A DNA stretch of 36,784 nucleotides from DASVRZ01 sp038230215 (GCA_038230215.1 JBBRNR010000015.1:1-36784), one strand, 5' to 3'. Numbered from the stretch's first letter, positions 23,233 to 31,857 are shown. The notes: generated by a model from the letters alone, not told the origin. Program-made: numbers and translations.

Positions 23233-23940
23233 ATGCAGTCTCCCGCAAACGCTCCTTCGGCAAAAGATAAAATCATCGTCGCACTTGATCTCCCCGATGA
23301 GACATCGGCCCTGCGGGCGGTGGAGCAATTGACGGGCGAAGTGGGTTTGTTCAAGGTCGGCCTACAGCTTTTCACGGCGTGCGGACCGTCGATTGTGCGT
23401 CAGATTCGGGCCATGGGCGGTGGGGTTTTTCTCGATCTCAAATTTCACGACATCCCGAACACGGTGCGTCACGCGGTGGAATCGGCCGTGGCGCTCGATG
23501 TGCAGATGCTGACCGTTCACGCCGGCGGCGGACGAGAAATGCTGGAAGCGGCAGCTGCGGGCGCGACCGGGTCGAGTTGCATCGTATTGGGAGTGACCGT
23601 GCTGACCAGTTCGAATGAGCGGACTTTGAGTGAAATGGGTGTGCAGCGCAGTGTGACCGATCAAGTAGCGGCCCTGGGGAAAATCGCCGCCGAATCGGGT
23701 TTGGGCGGACTGGTCGCCAGCGCCCATGAGATCGGGCTTTTGCGCGGATGTATCCCCGTTGGAATGAAACTCGTTATCCCCGGGATTCGTCCGGCTGGAG
23801 CCGCCATTCAAGACCAAAAACGCGTGATGACGCCGCGCGAAGCGGTGAACGCCGGAGCGGATTACCTCGTGATCGGACGCCCAATCTTACAGGCGGAAAA
23901 CCCGGCGCAGGCGGCTCGGGAGATTGCGACGAGTATCTGA
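23233..23940 (+). CDS. pyrF: orotidine 5'-phosphate decarboxylase
   Basis: A 235-residue TIM-barrel enzyme making UMP from OMP, the last step of de novo pyrimidine synthesis. The catalytic Asp-Lys-Asp stretch is present as FLDLKFHDIPNTV, with D-x-K-x-x-D. IIVALDLPDE opens the first strand and GADYLVIGRPI is the C-terminal phosphate-binding segment, preceded by IPGIRPAGAAIQDQKRVMTP. This is the short bacterial class I type. The ATG at 23233 is the only plausible start, as the sequence further upstream lies inside ispE on the other strand. An inverted-repeat element separates its stop from the convergent prfC. Confidence 0.95.
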   Translation: MQSPANAPSAKDKIIVALDLPDETSALRAVEQLTGEVGLFKVGLQLFTACGPSIVRQIRAMGGGVFLDLKFHDIPNTVRHAVESAVALDVQMLTVHAGGGREMLEAAAAGATGSSCIVLGVTVLTSSNERTLSEMGVQRSVTDQVAALGKIAAESGLGGLVASAHEIGLLRGCIPVGMKLVIPGIRPAGAAIQDQKRVMTPREAVNAGADYLVIGRPILQAENPAQAAREIATSI

Positions 23941-23957
23941 TGGGAGTTAGAATCTTA

Positions 23958-24069
23958 TCGGGAACGCACGCGTCTCGCGTATTCCAGGGGACGTCTCGTC
24001 CGATGGTTTTCCGGAAACAGCTTTGAGGCGAGACACCTCAAAGAACACGCGAGACGCGTGCGCTCCCGA
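23958..24069. repeat. 112-bp palindromic element between pyrF and prfC
   Basis: The outer arms 23958-23980 and 24047-24069 are inverted repeats matching at 22 of 23 positions (core ACGCGTCTCGCGT/ACGCGAGACGCGT). Inside are a second pair GTCTCG/CGAGAC (23993-23998, 24029-24034) and a separate hairpin CTTTGAGG/CCTCAAAG (24021-24043). It fills nearly the whole 134-base gap between the two stop codons. It may serve as a bidirectional transcription stop, but lacks U-rich tails. Confidence 0.85.
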
Positions 24070-24074
24070 TGGAG

Positions 24075-25661
24075 TTAAACCGCTATCGGTTGTTCGGGGA
24101 TTTCGAATAACTCGACTCCGGCATTGGTTTCGCCAAAGTATTTCAGGGTCCACGCCGAGGGAAATAAGACGACTGGAAGTCCGCTGGCATCCGTGGCGAT
24201 TTTGACGCCAGTGGGAAGTTTCAGTTGAGTTAGATCGGTATCGGCGCTCAGCCAGCGGGCGATGGACCAGGTGGCGGTTTCGAGGCGCGACTCGGCGTTG
24301 TATTCAGTTTCGAGGCGGTATTGCACGACTTCAAATTGCAGTGGGCCGACGGCAGCGAGCAGCGGGACTTTGATGATCGAGTCGTTTAGATGAAAGACCT
24401 GAATGACGCCTTCCTGGAGGAGTTGCTCGAGGCCCTGGCGGAATTGTTTGTATTTGCCGGTGTTCGGATTTTGCAGAAACGCGAAGCACTCCGGCGGAAA
24501 TCGCGGGATTTCGTGATAAACCACGCCCGGCTCGCCGCTGAGGGTGTCGCCGATGCCGAATTCGGAGTAGCCGACCAACCCGAGGATGTCGCCCGCGTAG
24601 GCGGTGTCGATGGTTTCACGTTCCTGGGCAAATAGTTTGTGCGAGTTCGAGAGGCGCACTTTTTTCCCCGTGCGCTCGTGGATGACGGACATGTCGCGGG
24701 TGAATTTGCCGGAGCAGACGCGCAAAAATGCAATCCGGTCGCGATGGCGCGGGTCCATGTTGGCCTGGATTTTGAAGATGAAGCCAGAAAAGTTCGACGA
24801 ATCGGTGGGGACGTATTCGCCGTGGCTGATGCGCGGTCCCGGCGGAGTGGATTCGGCCAAAAAGGCGTCGAGCATGAGCTGGACGCCGAAATTATTCATC
24901 GCGCTGCCGAAGAAAACCGGCGTCTGTTTGCCGTTGAGGACGCGGTTGTGATCGTAGTCTTCGCCCGCGCCTTCGAGCATTTCGAGTTCCTCGCGAACAC
25001 GGTCATAAACGTCGGGATCGAGCTTCTCGGCGACCATCGGATCGTCGATTCCCGCGATGGACACCGGGGCGCGATACGCTCCATGCGGCGTTTTCTCGAA
25101 TAGGTGGACTTCCTTTTTCTGGCGATCATAGACGCCTTTGAATTGGATGCCTTCGCCGAGCGGCCAGTTGATCGGATACGCGCCAATGCCGAGGACGCTT
25201 TCGAGTTCATCAAGGAGGTCGAGTGGCGGCCGCGACGGGCGGTCCAGCTTGTTCATGAAGGTGAAAATGGGGACGCCGCGCCGACGGCAGACGTCGAAGA
25301 GTTTGCGGGTCTGCGCCTGGATGCCTTTGCCCGCGTCGATGACCATGACGACGGCATCGACGGCGGTGAGGACGCGATAGGTATCCTCGGAGAAATCGTG
25401 GTGACCTGGGGTGTCGAGGAGATTGACGGCGTAACCGCCGTATTCAAATTGCAGAACGGTGGAACTGATGCTGATGCCGCGTTTGCGTTCGAGTTCCATC
25501 CAATCGGAGGTGGCGGCACGCTGGTTTTTCCGAGAGGTGACTGACCCGGCAAGTTGGACGGCCCCGCCGTAGAGGAGAAGTTTCTCGGTGAGCGTCGTCT
25601 TGCCCGCGTCCGGGTGGGAGATAATCGCAAACGTGCGGCGACGATTGATTTCGGAAAGCAT
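24075..25661 (-). CDS. prfC: peptide chain release factor 3
   Basis: A translational GTPase that recycles RF1 and RF2 from the ribosome after termination. The 528-residue length is typical. The G1 P-loop is IISHPDAGKTTLTEKLL, followed by the GGAVQLAGSVTSRK segment found in RF3. G3 is LLDTPGHHDFSEDTYR, and G4 is FMNKLDR. The ERKRGISISS stretch is switch I (G2). The RF3-specific ending PLQFEVVQYRLETEYNAES is present. The start ATG at 25661 is preceded by CTAACTCCC, with no Shine-Dalgarno sequence. It follows the rpsR operon on the same strand after a good terminator. Confidence 0.96.
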   Translation of the reverse strand: MLSEINRRRTFAIISHPDAGKTTLTEKLLLYGGAVQLAGSVTSRKNQRAATSDWMELERKRGISISSTVLQFEYGGYAVNLLDTPGHHDFSEDTYRVLTAVDAVVMVIDAGKGIQAQTRKLFDVCRRRGVPIFTFMNKLDRPSRPPLDLLDELESVLGIGAYPINWPLGEGIQFKGVYDRQKKEVHLFEKTPHGAYRAPVSIAGIDDPMVAEKLDPDVYDRVREELEMLEGAGEDYDHNRVLNGKQTPVFFGSAMNNFGVQLMLDAFLAESTPPGPRISHGEYVPTDSSNFSGFIFKIQANMDPRHRDRIAFLRVCSGKFTRDMSVIHERTGKKVRLSNSHKLFAQERETIDTAYAGDILGLVGYSEFGIGDTLSGEPGVVYHEIPRFPPECFAFLQNPNTGKYKQFRQGLEQLLQEGVIQVFHLNDSIIKVPLLAAVGPLQFEVVQYRLETEYNAESRLETATWSIARWLSADTDLTQLKLPTGVKIATDASGLPVVLFPSAWTLKYFGETNAGVELFEIPEQPIAV

Positions 25662-25683
25662 GGGAGTTAGGTCGGAATCAAAG

Positions 25684-25719
25684 AAAAAGGACGCCGCCGG
25701 CGGGCCGGGGACGTCCTTT
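25684..25719 (-). terminator. intrinsic terminator after rpsR
   Basis: On the minus strand AAAGGACG (25719-25712) pairs with CGTCCTTT (25693-25686), with a GC-rich inner region, and is followed by TTCTTTG. It lies 30 bases after the rpsR stop and just before the prfC start, so it probably separates the two transcripts. Confidence 0.7.
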
Positions 25720-25748
25720 GATTTAAGCCGTGGGGCTCAAGTCTGAAA

Positions 25749-25988
25749 CTAAGCCATCAGAAGAACCGACCGGCTGCGTTTGATCTCTCGGGTGATCTTG
25801 CGATGAAAATGTGCGGGCATGCCGGTCAAGCGACGGGGAAGGATTTTGCCACTTTCGGTGACGAACTTCTTCAAAATATCGGGGTTCTTGTAATCGATCG
25901 CGTCGATGGTGATGTCCATCCGGCGGCGAGGCATGATGCGGTTGGCACGGCGGAAATTGGAACGGCGTTGAGCGGTTTTAGGCTGCAT
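25749..25988 (-). CDS. rpsR: ribosomal protein bS18
   Basis: A 79-residue very basic protein of the small ribosomal subunit platform, where it forms a dimer with bS6. Family stretches are IDYKNPDILKKFVTESGKILPRRLTG and the C-terminal HRKITREIKRSRSVLL. The N-terminus (QPKTAQRRSNFRRANRIMPRRR) is Arg-rich and lacks the Cys pair of some S18 paralogs. It follows rpmG by 24 bases in the same orientation. rpsF and ssb, its usual neighbours, are not in the window. Confidence 0.96.
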   Translation of the reverse strand: MQPKTAQRRSNFRRANRIMPRRRMDITIDAIDYKNPDILKKFVTESGKILPRRLTGMPAHFHRKITREIKRSRSVLLMA

Positions 25989-26012
25989 AGGAATGGAAGT
26001 CAGAGGGAAAAA

Positions 26013-26186
26013 TTACTTGGTTTCGCGATGCAGCGTGTGGCGGCGTAGGAAGGGATTATACTTCTTTTTCTCCAGACGAGTCGGGGTGTTTGGGCTCTTT
26101 TTGTTACGTGTGGACATGTAACGGGAGGCGGGTTTGCCCTCAGCTTTTGCTTCGGTGCATTCGAGAGTGATGATGTCTTGGGCCAT
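26013..26186 (-). CDS. rpmG: ribosomal protein bL33
   Basis: A 57-residue protein read on the minus strand from the ATG at 26186 to a TAA at 26013. It begins AQDIITLECTEAK, has SRYMSTRNKKSPNTPTRLE and KKYNPFLRRHTLHRE, and ends in TK, which is a clear bL33. Only one Cys is present, so this is a zinc-free type without CXXC pairs. It lies 19 bases after the DksA-like gene and 24 bases before rpsR, giving a three-gene operon. Confidence 0.95.
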   Translation of the reverse strand: MAQDIITLECTEAKAEGKPASRYMSTRNKKSPNTPTRLEKKKYNPFLRRHTLHRETK

Positions 26187-26205
26187 GGTGGACGTGGATT
26201 ATACG

Positions 26206-26790
26206 TTAATTTTCTTTGGTATCAACCGGGGAATCTTCCTCCTCGGTCTCGTTGCCTTCCTCATCGGTGAGGCCGAACAGGGACGTGACCGACTGGCGGA
26301 CGCGCGTCATCTTGTTTTGCTTTTCCAGAATAGCCTGACACTCGACGGTGTAGCGGGTGAAAGGGATGGCTTCGAGGCGAATGTGCGGAATCGGTTTGTT
26401 CGACATTTCGCAAATGCCATAAGTGTCGGATTCGATGCGGCGGAGGGCCTCCTCGATTTCATTGAGGGAATCCTGCTCGCTGGAGAGCAGACTCAGGGCA
26501 AAATCGCGGTCGTAAGCATCACTGCCAGCGTCGGCTTGGTGCATTCCAAAAGCAGAGGCTTCACTGCCCTCGGCACGGGCGCGGAGGTTATCCTTGGCGA
26601 CTCCCATCATGGAATCGACCATCGCATCGCGCAGGGCAACGAGGCGGGCTTTTTGTTTCTTCAAAAACGGTGAAAGACCTGCATCGGGATCTGGCTTTTC
26701 ACCGGGGAGAATAGTCACAGATTCATCGACCTCAAAGACTTCGGTTTTAGACGAGTTTTTTAATGGTTTGTCGTTCTTGGTTTTGGGCAT
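26206..26790 (-). CDS. TraR/DksA-family transcription factor with a two-Cys (zinc-poor) finger
   Basis: A 194-residue protein of the family that binds in the RNA polymerase secondary channel. The central coiled coil (about 40-120) has the tip stretch GSDAYDRDFALSLLS, with D-x-x-D followed by a further Asp where E. coli DksA has Ala. The finger region reads YGICEMSNKPI, RLEAIPFTRYTVECQ. In classical members four Cys bind zinc (CxxC...CxxC). Here the pattern is CxxS...TxxC, so only two of four ligands remain. The protein also has longer, acidic N- and C-terminal extensions (ending DEEGNETEEEDSPVD). It is the promoter-proximal gene of an operon with rpmG and rpsR, which suggests a link to ribosome-synthesis control. 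Confidence 0.85.
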   Translation of the reverse strand: MPKTKNDKPLKNSSKTEVFEVDESVTILPGEKPDPDAGLSPFLKKQKARLVALRDAMVDSMMGVAKDNLRARAEGSEASAFGMHQADAGSDAYDRDFALSLLSSEQDSLNEIEEALRRIESDTYGICEMSNKPIPHIRLEAIPFTRYTVECQAILEKQNKMTRVRQSVTSLFGLTDEEGNETEEEDSPVDTKEN

Positions 26791-26832
26791 AGAAAGCAGG
26801 GATTTTAGGCCAATCCGGATTTGGGGAGCGGG

Positions 26833-26861
26833 TATTTAACGGCTATTCACAGGCTGTGCAA
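26833..26861 (-). promoter_or_regulatory. sigma-70-like promoter for the dksA-like/rpmG/rpsR operon
   Basis: On the minus strand TTGCAC (26861-26856) and TAAATA (26838-26833) are separated by 17 bases. Transcription would start about 35 bases before the ATG at 26790. The fit to the consensus is the best in the window. Confidence 0.5.
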
Positions 26862-26932
26862 GTGGAAAAAGGGGTTTTCTGATGTTTGCGCTAGCATGTG
26901 GTTTGCCAAAGAGTTACCCATTCTTCAAACCT

Positions 26933-27409
26933 ATGGCCAAACCAGTTGTCGAAGTTCAACCTCGGGCGGTTATTCCCACCAGCGGTGGTAGTGCTGTTTT
27001 TCTGGGAAACCAATTCAAAAACTTCGTCATTTACGTCGATGCTGGCGTCGGGCAGGCCATTACCATGTTCATGCGGCAGACGGCCAAGGCACGTCCCCTC
27101 ACCCACGACTTGATGGCCCACATTCTGACCTCACTCGGGGCCAAGGTGGAGAGGGTTATCATCAACGACCTCCAGGAGGGAACGTATTTTGCCCGGCTCA
27201 TCCTCAGCGCCGAGAACGAGCTTCACGAACGCAAGATCGTCGAGATCGATGCCCGCCCTAGCGATTGCATCGCGCTCGCCGTCCAACAAAACGCCCCGAT
27301 TTATGTCGCGCAGGACGTCTGGAGTCAGGTAGAGGACATGAGCGAGGTTTTGGAAAAAATGGCCCAAGGTGACAATCCTGCGGATGACGACCTGGCGTCG
27401 GAGGAATAG
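26933..27409 (+). CDS. bifunctional nuclease (DUF151)-family protein
   Basis: Started at the ATG at 26933, the protein has 158 residues; an ATG 17 codons upstream is less likely, as its product lacks family similarity there. Family marks are FLGNQFKNFVIYVDAGVGQAI near the start, PLTHDLMAHILTSLGAKVERVII, then GTYFARLIL and the end block IDARPSDCIALAVQQNAPIYVAQDV. Members of this family (bacterial relatives of the plant BFN proteins) bind and in some cases cut nucleic acids; the specific role in bacteria is uncertain. The C-terminus is acidic (NPADDDLASEE). It is divergent from the DksA-like gene with 142 bases between starts. Confidence 0.88.
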   Translation: MAKPVVEVQPRAVIPTSGGSAVFLGNQFKNFVIYVDAGVGQAITMFMRQTAKARPLTHDLMAHILTSLGAKVERVIINDLQEGTYFARLILSAENELHERKIVEIDARPSDCIALAVQQNAPIYVAQDVWSQVEDMSEVLEKMAQGDNPADDDLASEE

Positions 27410-27503
27410 GCTGTTTTTGAGCGACTCACGCGCTTTGGAAAATCCTAGAATCCGTGAGATTCGCAGCTTGATTAGAAGTTGATTCGACGAAAGACTGACG
27501 CCC

Positions 27504-30095
27504 TTGAAATTGGAAAATCCGGCTGTGGGAAACACGAAATTGGGAGGGCCAAAGACCGTCGGAGTCGTTGATCCTGCCGACGTTTCCCCACGGACGCGGA
27601 ACCCGGCCCTGCCCTTCTTCGCCGCCCGCAAATCCGGGGAAATCCGCAATCTCGAGGAGCGGATGGACGCCACTCTCCGAGAAATGGGAGTCAGCTTCGA
27701 TTTCGTCCGCGGCGAGCACGCCGACACGCCGTGGGTCTGCGACATTTTGCCACATATTTTCACCGACGACGACTGGCAGACGATCAGTAGTGGATTCCGC
27801 CAGCGTCTGCGTGCCTTTGAGATGTTTCTGCACGACGTTTACGGCAAAAAAGAAATCCTCCGCGCTGGCATTCTGCCCCTGCAAACCGTCCTCAGCAGCC
27901 CGCATTACCAACGAGTCTGCCCCAGCCTGCATCCGGCCGAGGGAGCGTATCTGCATCTCGCCGGGCTTGCCGTAACCCGCGATGGCAAGGGCCATCTCGT
28001 GGCAAAAAATCACTATTTTAGTCACGCGTCGGGCGTCGCCTACATGATGCAAAACCGGCGCGTCCTGGCTCGCGTCGTGCCGGAGATTTTCCGCGATTTT
28101 CCAGTGACTTCCATCGCGAACACGCCGCTCGATATTCTGGAAAAACTCCGCGCCATGACGCCGGAGACACACGATCCGACTGTCGTTCTGCTCTCGCCTG
28201 GCACCACCAGCGCGGTCTATTCCGAGCATAGCTTTCTGGCGCGGCGCATGGGCATCCCGCTCGTCCAGGGTGGTGACCTGCTCGTCCTCGACGACTGCGT
28301 TTATTTAAAGACCGTTTCCGGACTCGAAAAGGTCGAAACGATCTACACCCGTGTCGCTGACGCCTGGCTCGATCCGTTGGTCTTCCGCCGCGACTCCCGC
28401 CTCGGCGTGCCCGGCCTAGTGCATTGCATTCGCAAAGGCACCGTGGCGCTCGTTAATGGTATTGGAAGTCAGCTCGCCGACGACCGCAGCCTGCTCAATT
28501 TCTCCGCGAAAATCATCCGCTTCTACCTTGGCGAAATGCCCATTCTTCCCAGCCTGCCAACCTACTGGCTGGGCGACGCCGACCAACGGGAAATGGTCCT
28601 CTCCCAGGCGGAAAATTACCGCATCCGCCCGCTCACCGGTGAACGCATTCTCGGTCATCCGCTCGGCCTCGCTCCGACGGAGGAGCAACTCGCCGCCATT
28701 AAATTGGAAGTCCGGAAACACCCACATACTTTCGTCGCCCAGATCGGCGGCGACGGGGAACTGGCACCCTGCTTCAGCAACGGGAAACTCACCGAGCGTC
28801 TTCAGGATCACATCGTTTTCGCACTCCGCCGCGGCTCGTCCTATGAAATCTTCCCTGGCGCACTCACTCGTGTCGCTCCCGCGGGCAGCCATCTCACCGC
28901 ATCGTTTTTTGGCAGCGGCAGCAAAGATTCATGGGTTTCCGCCCGAGCCGGCAGCGAGGAATCGGGCAATCCGCCGCAGATTAGTACTAACGAATATTTA
29001 CCGCCCTCGCGCCAGGTCACCAGCCGCGTTGCCGACGGCTTCTATTGGATGGGCCGTTATCTTGAGCGCGCCCTTAGCATGGCCTACATGATCCAGGTCG
29101 TGGAAACATTGGAACTCGAAGAACTAACCTCCGCCGAGCGGAAACTGTATCGGCCCATGTGGAACCGCATCCTGCCGCCACTGGAAGCAGCCGTCGGCAC
29201 CACAGGCCGACGCAGCATCGCGAGCGCCTCGGAGCGCTATCGCCTGATGTTGGATCCTAATGTTCCAGGCACGGTCATCGGCACATTGCGGAGAGCTTTG
29301 TCGAACGCAGAATCGCTTCAGGAAAGTCTCTCCCCCGAGGCCTGGAGCACGCTGGTAAAAATCCAGGAACTCACGGAGAAGATCAAGTTCACCCTCGACC
29401 AGGAGGACGCAGCGTTTGCCAGAACAACACGACGTGTCGCCGACCTGATTGTAAATCTCATCCCGCAGTTTTTCGCCATCGCGCAAGGCTCCATGCTGGC
29501 CGACAACGGATGGAATTTTTGCGAGATCGGCCAGATGCTGGAACGCGCCGTCGTCACCGCGAACGCCATTGTTTCCATTGAGGGCTCGCTCACCACGCAA
29601 TCCACCCTCGGTCCGCGCCATTCGAGTGAGATCGAACTCTCCGCATTTCTTCGATTGTTAGGCAGCCGCGACGCCTATCGCCGCGTCTATCAGATGCGCA
29701 CAGCGCCCGCGCAAGTCCTCGAAATTCTCTGGAAAAATCCCGAGATGCCCCGCTCTGTCACCCGCTGCCTCAAGAAATGCGCTCATCTGCTTCACGAATC
29801 GATGGGGCCCAACTCACAATATCCTACGCAGGTGCTAACATCGGTGGAGGAACTTATTTTCCGCATTCAACATACCCATTGGCAGGAATTTTTCTTCACC
29901 ACCCAGGAGGATGAAGTGGTCATGGCAATTCCATTCCAATCACCACCTTCGATTACGCCGAAAAAATTTTCCGACCTTCTTCATAGTTTGCTCCGGCAGA
30001 CGGCCAATATTCACAACGTGATTGCGGATAGTTTCCTCAATCACCAGGCGATCATCTCCCAGAGGGAACAATTACTTTTCACTAGCCTGCGCTAA
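27504..30095 (+). CDS. circularly permuted ATP-grasp + alpha-E domain fusion protein
   Basis: 863 residues from a TTG start; the exact start is unsure, and the first 45 residues look dispensable. The N-terminal half (about 45-490) is a circularly permuted ATP-grasp domain, seen in AFEMFLHDVYGKKEILRAGI, LLSPGTTSAVYSEHSFLARR, VQGGDLLVLDDCVYLKT and GSGSKDSWV. The C-terminal part (about 515-860) is an alpha-E domain starting SRVADGFYWMGRYLERAL. Such proteins occur with transglutaminases and DUF2126 in operons proposed to make or modify a peptide by amide ligation. Several positions that I remember as conserved are changed here (see findings), so catalysis is in doubt. It heads a four-gene operon; the next gene starts 1 base after its stop. 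Confidence 0.9.
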   Translation: MKLENPAVGNTKLGGPKTVGVVDPADVSPRTRNPALPFFAARKSGEIRNLEERMDATLREMGVSFDFVRGEHADTPWVCDILPHIFTDDDWQTISSGFRQRLRAFEMFLHDVYGKKEILRAGILPLQTVLSSPHYQRVCPSLHPAEGAYLHLAGLAVTRDGKGHLVAKNHYFSHASGVAYMMQNRRVLARVVPEIFRDFPVTSIANTPLDILEKLRAMTPETHDPTVVLLSPGTTSAVYSEHSFLARRMGIPLVQGGDLLVLDDCVYLKTVSGLEKVETIYTRVADAWLDPLVFRRDSRLGVPGLVHCIRKGTVALVNGIGSQLADDRSLLNFSAKIIRFYLGEMPILPSLPTYWLGDADQREMVLSQAENYRIRPLTGERILGHPLGLAPTEEQLAAIKLEVRKHPHTFVAQIGGDGELAPCFSNGKLTERLQDHIVFALRRGSSYEIFPGALTRVAPAGSHLTASFFGSGSKDSWVSARAGSEESGNPPQISTNEYLPPSRQVTSRVADGFYWMGRYLERALSMAYMIQVVETLELEELTSAERKLYRPMWNRILPPLEAAVGTTGRRSIASASERYRLMLDPNVPGTVIGTLRRALSNAESLQESLSPEAWSTLVKIQELTEKIKFTLDQEDAAFARTTRRVADLIVNLIPQFFAIAQGSMLADNGWNFCEIGQMLERAVVTANAIVSIEGSLTTQSTLGPRHSSEIELSAFLRLLGSRDAYRRVYQMRTAPAQVLEILWKNPEMPRSVTRCLKKCAHLLHESMGPNSQYPTQVLTSVEELIFRIQHTHWQEFFFTTQEDEVVMAIPFQSPPSITPKKFSDLLHSLLRQTANIHNVIADSFLNHQAIISQREQLLFTSLR

Positions 30096-30096
30096 C

Positions 30097-30981
30097 ATGT
30101 TTTTCGACATCTCGCACAGCACAGATTACGCCTACGCCACGCCCGCAGCCGAAGCCTATCTCGAGGCGCGTCTAACACCGCCCAACCAGCCCGGCCAGCG
30201 TGTGATTCGTCACAAGATCAGCATTAATCCCGACACGCCGATTTCGCGCTATGTGGACTTCTGTGGCAACACCGTAGACTTCCTCTCGCTGCCCTATCGC
30301 CACAAGCGCCTAACCATCACCAACCAGCTCATCGTCGAAACGAGCCCGCGTCTTTTGCCGGACGATATTCTCTCGGCCAGCGTGCAAGAGGCGAAGCAAA
30401 TCCTCGGCTCCTCCGTTACGGATATTTACGACTATCTACAACCTACCGAGACCGTGAAAATCGGACGCGAGGCACATCAGTGGTCCCGTCGTTATTTCCC
30501 TGGAAAAGCCAGCCTGCGCACCAGCCTCGAAAGTCTGAACAAAGCCATCTTCGAGACCTTTGAATATCGCAAGGGCAGTACGGATAATTCGACCCCGCTG
30601 AACACCGTCTGGCGCGATCGCAAAGGCGTCTGCCAGGACTTCGCGCATATTATGTTAGCTATTTTGCGGACAGCCGGATTTCCCGCGCGCTACGTTTGCG
30701 GTTACATCGACGCCAACCCAGTCACACCCGATGGCAAACGCCTTGTCGGAGCTCTCGCCACCCACGCCTGGGTCGAGGTTTTACTACCCGGCCAGGTTTG
30801 GGTCGCACTCGATCCTACTAACAATAAATGGTGCGGGGAACGTCACATCACCGTCTCCTTCGGACGCGACTTCCGCGACGCTACACCGCTGCGTGGAACT
30901 TTTAAGGGAACTGGCGCGCAAAACATGCGGGTGAAAGTCCTCGTCCGCGAGATAAGTCAGGCACGCGCGGCCAAAATATGA
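30097..30981 (+). CDS. transglutaminase-like cysteine protease fold protein (first copy)
   Basis: 294 residues from the ATG at 30097, directly behind the stop of the ATP-grasp/alpha-E gene. The N-terminal beta domain (about 1-130, the bacterial transglutaminase N domain) begins FFDISHSTDYAYATP. The catalytic core has Cys in DRKGVCQDFAHIML, His in ATHAWVEVLLP and Asp in VALDPTNN, so the triad is complete. RTAGFPARYVCGYI lies between. This fold in bacteria usually acts as a peptidase or amidase on isopeptide or peptide bonds; true crosslinking is rarer. There is no signal peptide, so it is cytoplasmic. In this operon it probably works on the product of the ligase module. Confidence 0.92.
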   Translation: MFFDISHSTDYAYATPAAEAYLEARLTPPNQPGQRVIRHKISINPDTPISRYVDFCGNTVDFLSLPYRHKRLTITNQLIVETSPRLLPDDILSASVQEAKQILGSSVTDIYDYLQPTETVKIGREAHQWSRRYFPGKASLRTSLESLNKAIFETFEYRKGSTDNSTPLNTVWRDRKGVCQDFAHIMLAILRTAGFPARYVCGYIDANPVTPDGKRLVGALATHAWVEVLLPGQVWVALDPTNNKWCGERHITVSFGRDFRDATPLRGTFKGTGAQNMRVKVLVREISQARAAKI

Positions 30982-31002
30982 ATTGGTTATACCAAATCTA
31001 AT

Positions 31003-31857
31003 ATGCGCATTCGCATCCATAGTCAGACTCGTTACGAGTACGAAAAAACGGCCAGTTTTTCCCCTCATCTGGTGCGTCTCTTTCCACGCCAGGAAAGTTT
31101 CATCAACATCCTCGAAACGAAGTTCACCACTCTGGAAAACGCCGTCGTTAACCATCGTCGCGACCTCTTCGACAACCAGATCGCGCGCTGTTTCTTTCCA
31201 GAGAAATCCAGCATCCTCGACTTCGATGTTAGTCTCGAATTGATGCTGGAGGAACGCAGCGCATTTGACTTCCTCATCGACTCGCACGCCGTGCGTTTTC
31301 CATTCACCTACAAACCCGAGGAACAACATGTTCTCACTCCGTATCTGAGCCAGCCCGATGTGGAAACAGTGGAAGCTTCCGACTTCTGGAAACTGGAGAA
31401 AGACATCCCCACGCTCGACGCTTTGCTGGCACTTAACCACACCATTTTTTCTAACATTAGCTACGAGCGCCGCGAGGAAGGCCAGGCCAGACTGCCCTCG
31501 GCAACGCTCGGTCTGCGCATCGGCGCGTGCCGCGATTTTTCCCGTCTCGCCGCGTCGCTTCTGCGCAGTGCGGGCGTCGCCGTGCGACTCGTTAGCGGCT
31601 ATGTCGCGGAGTTCGGCAAAGCCGAGGCGGATCGCCGTGCCGAGGGCAGTCTGCACGCCTGGATCGAGGCCTACATTCCCGGCGCGGGCTGGCTCGGAAT
31701 GGACCCAACCAATGGCGTCCTTTGCGACCATCATTTCATTCCCGCCGCAGTCGGATTGCATCCCGATGACATCTCTCCCACAGCGGGAAGTTACTATGGC
31801 AAGGAATTCATCGCCGCCAATCTAACCTCTTCTCTAACCATCGATCCGATCGAATGA
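31003..31857 (+). CDS. transglutaminase-like cysteine protease fold protein (second copy)
   Basis: 284 residues, with the same two-domain layout as the first copy but divergent in sequence. The N-terminal domain begins MRIRIHSQTRYEYEKTASF. The core has Cys in GACRDFSRLAASLLRSAGV, His in GSLHAWIEAYIPGAGW and Asp in GMDPTNG, so all three catalytic residues are present. Two transglutaminases in one operon suggest different substrates or a heteromeric complex. Its stop overlaps the next start by 4 bases (ATGA). In many bacteria the DUF2126 protein carries an N-terminal transglutaminase domain; here that unit seems to be this separate gene. Confidence 0.92.
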   Translation: MRIRIHSQTRYEYEKTASFSPHLVRLFPRQESFINILETKFTTLENAVVNHRRDLFDNQIARCFFPEKSSILDFDVSLELMLEERSAFDFLIDSHAVRFPFTYKPEEQHVLTPYLSQPDVETVEASDFWKLEKDIPTLDALLALNHTIFSNISYERREEGQARLPSATLGLRIGACRDFSRLAASLLRSAGVAVRLVSGYVAEFGKAEADRRAEGSLHAWIEAYIPGAGWLGMDPTNGVLCDHHFIPAAVGLHPDDISPTAGSYYGKEFIAANLTSSLTIDPIE

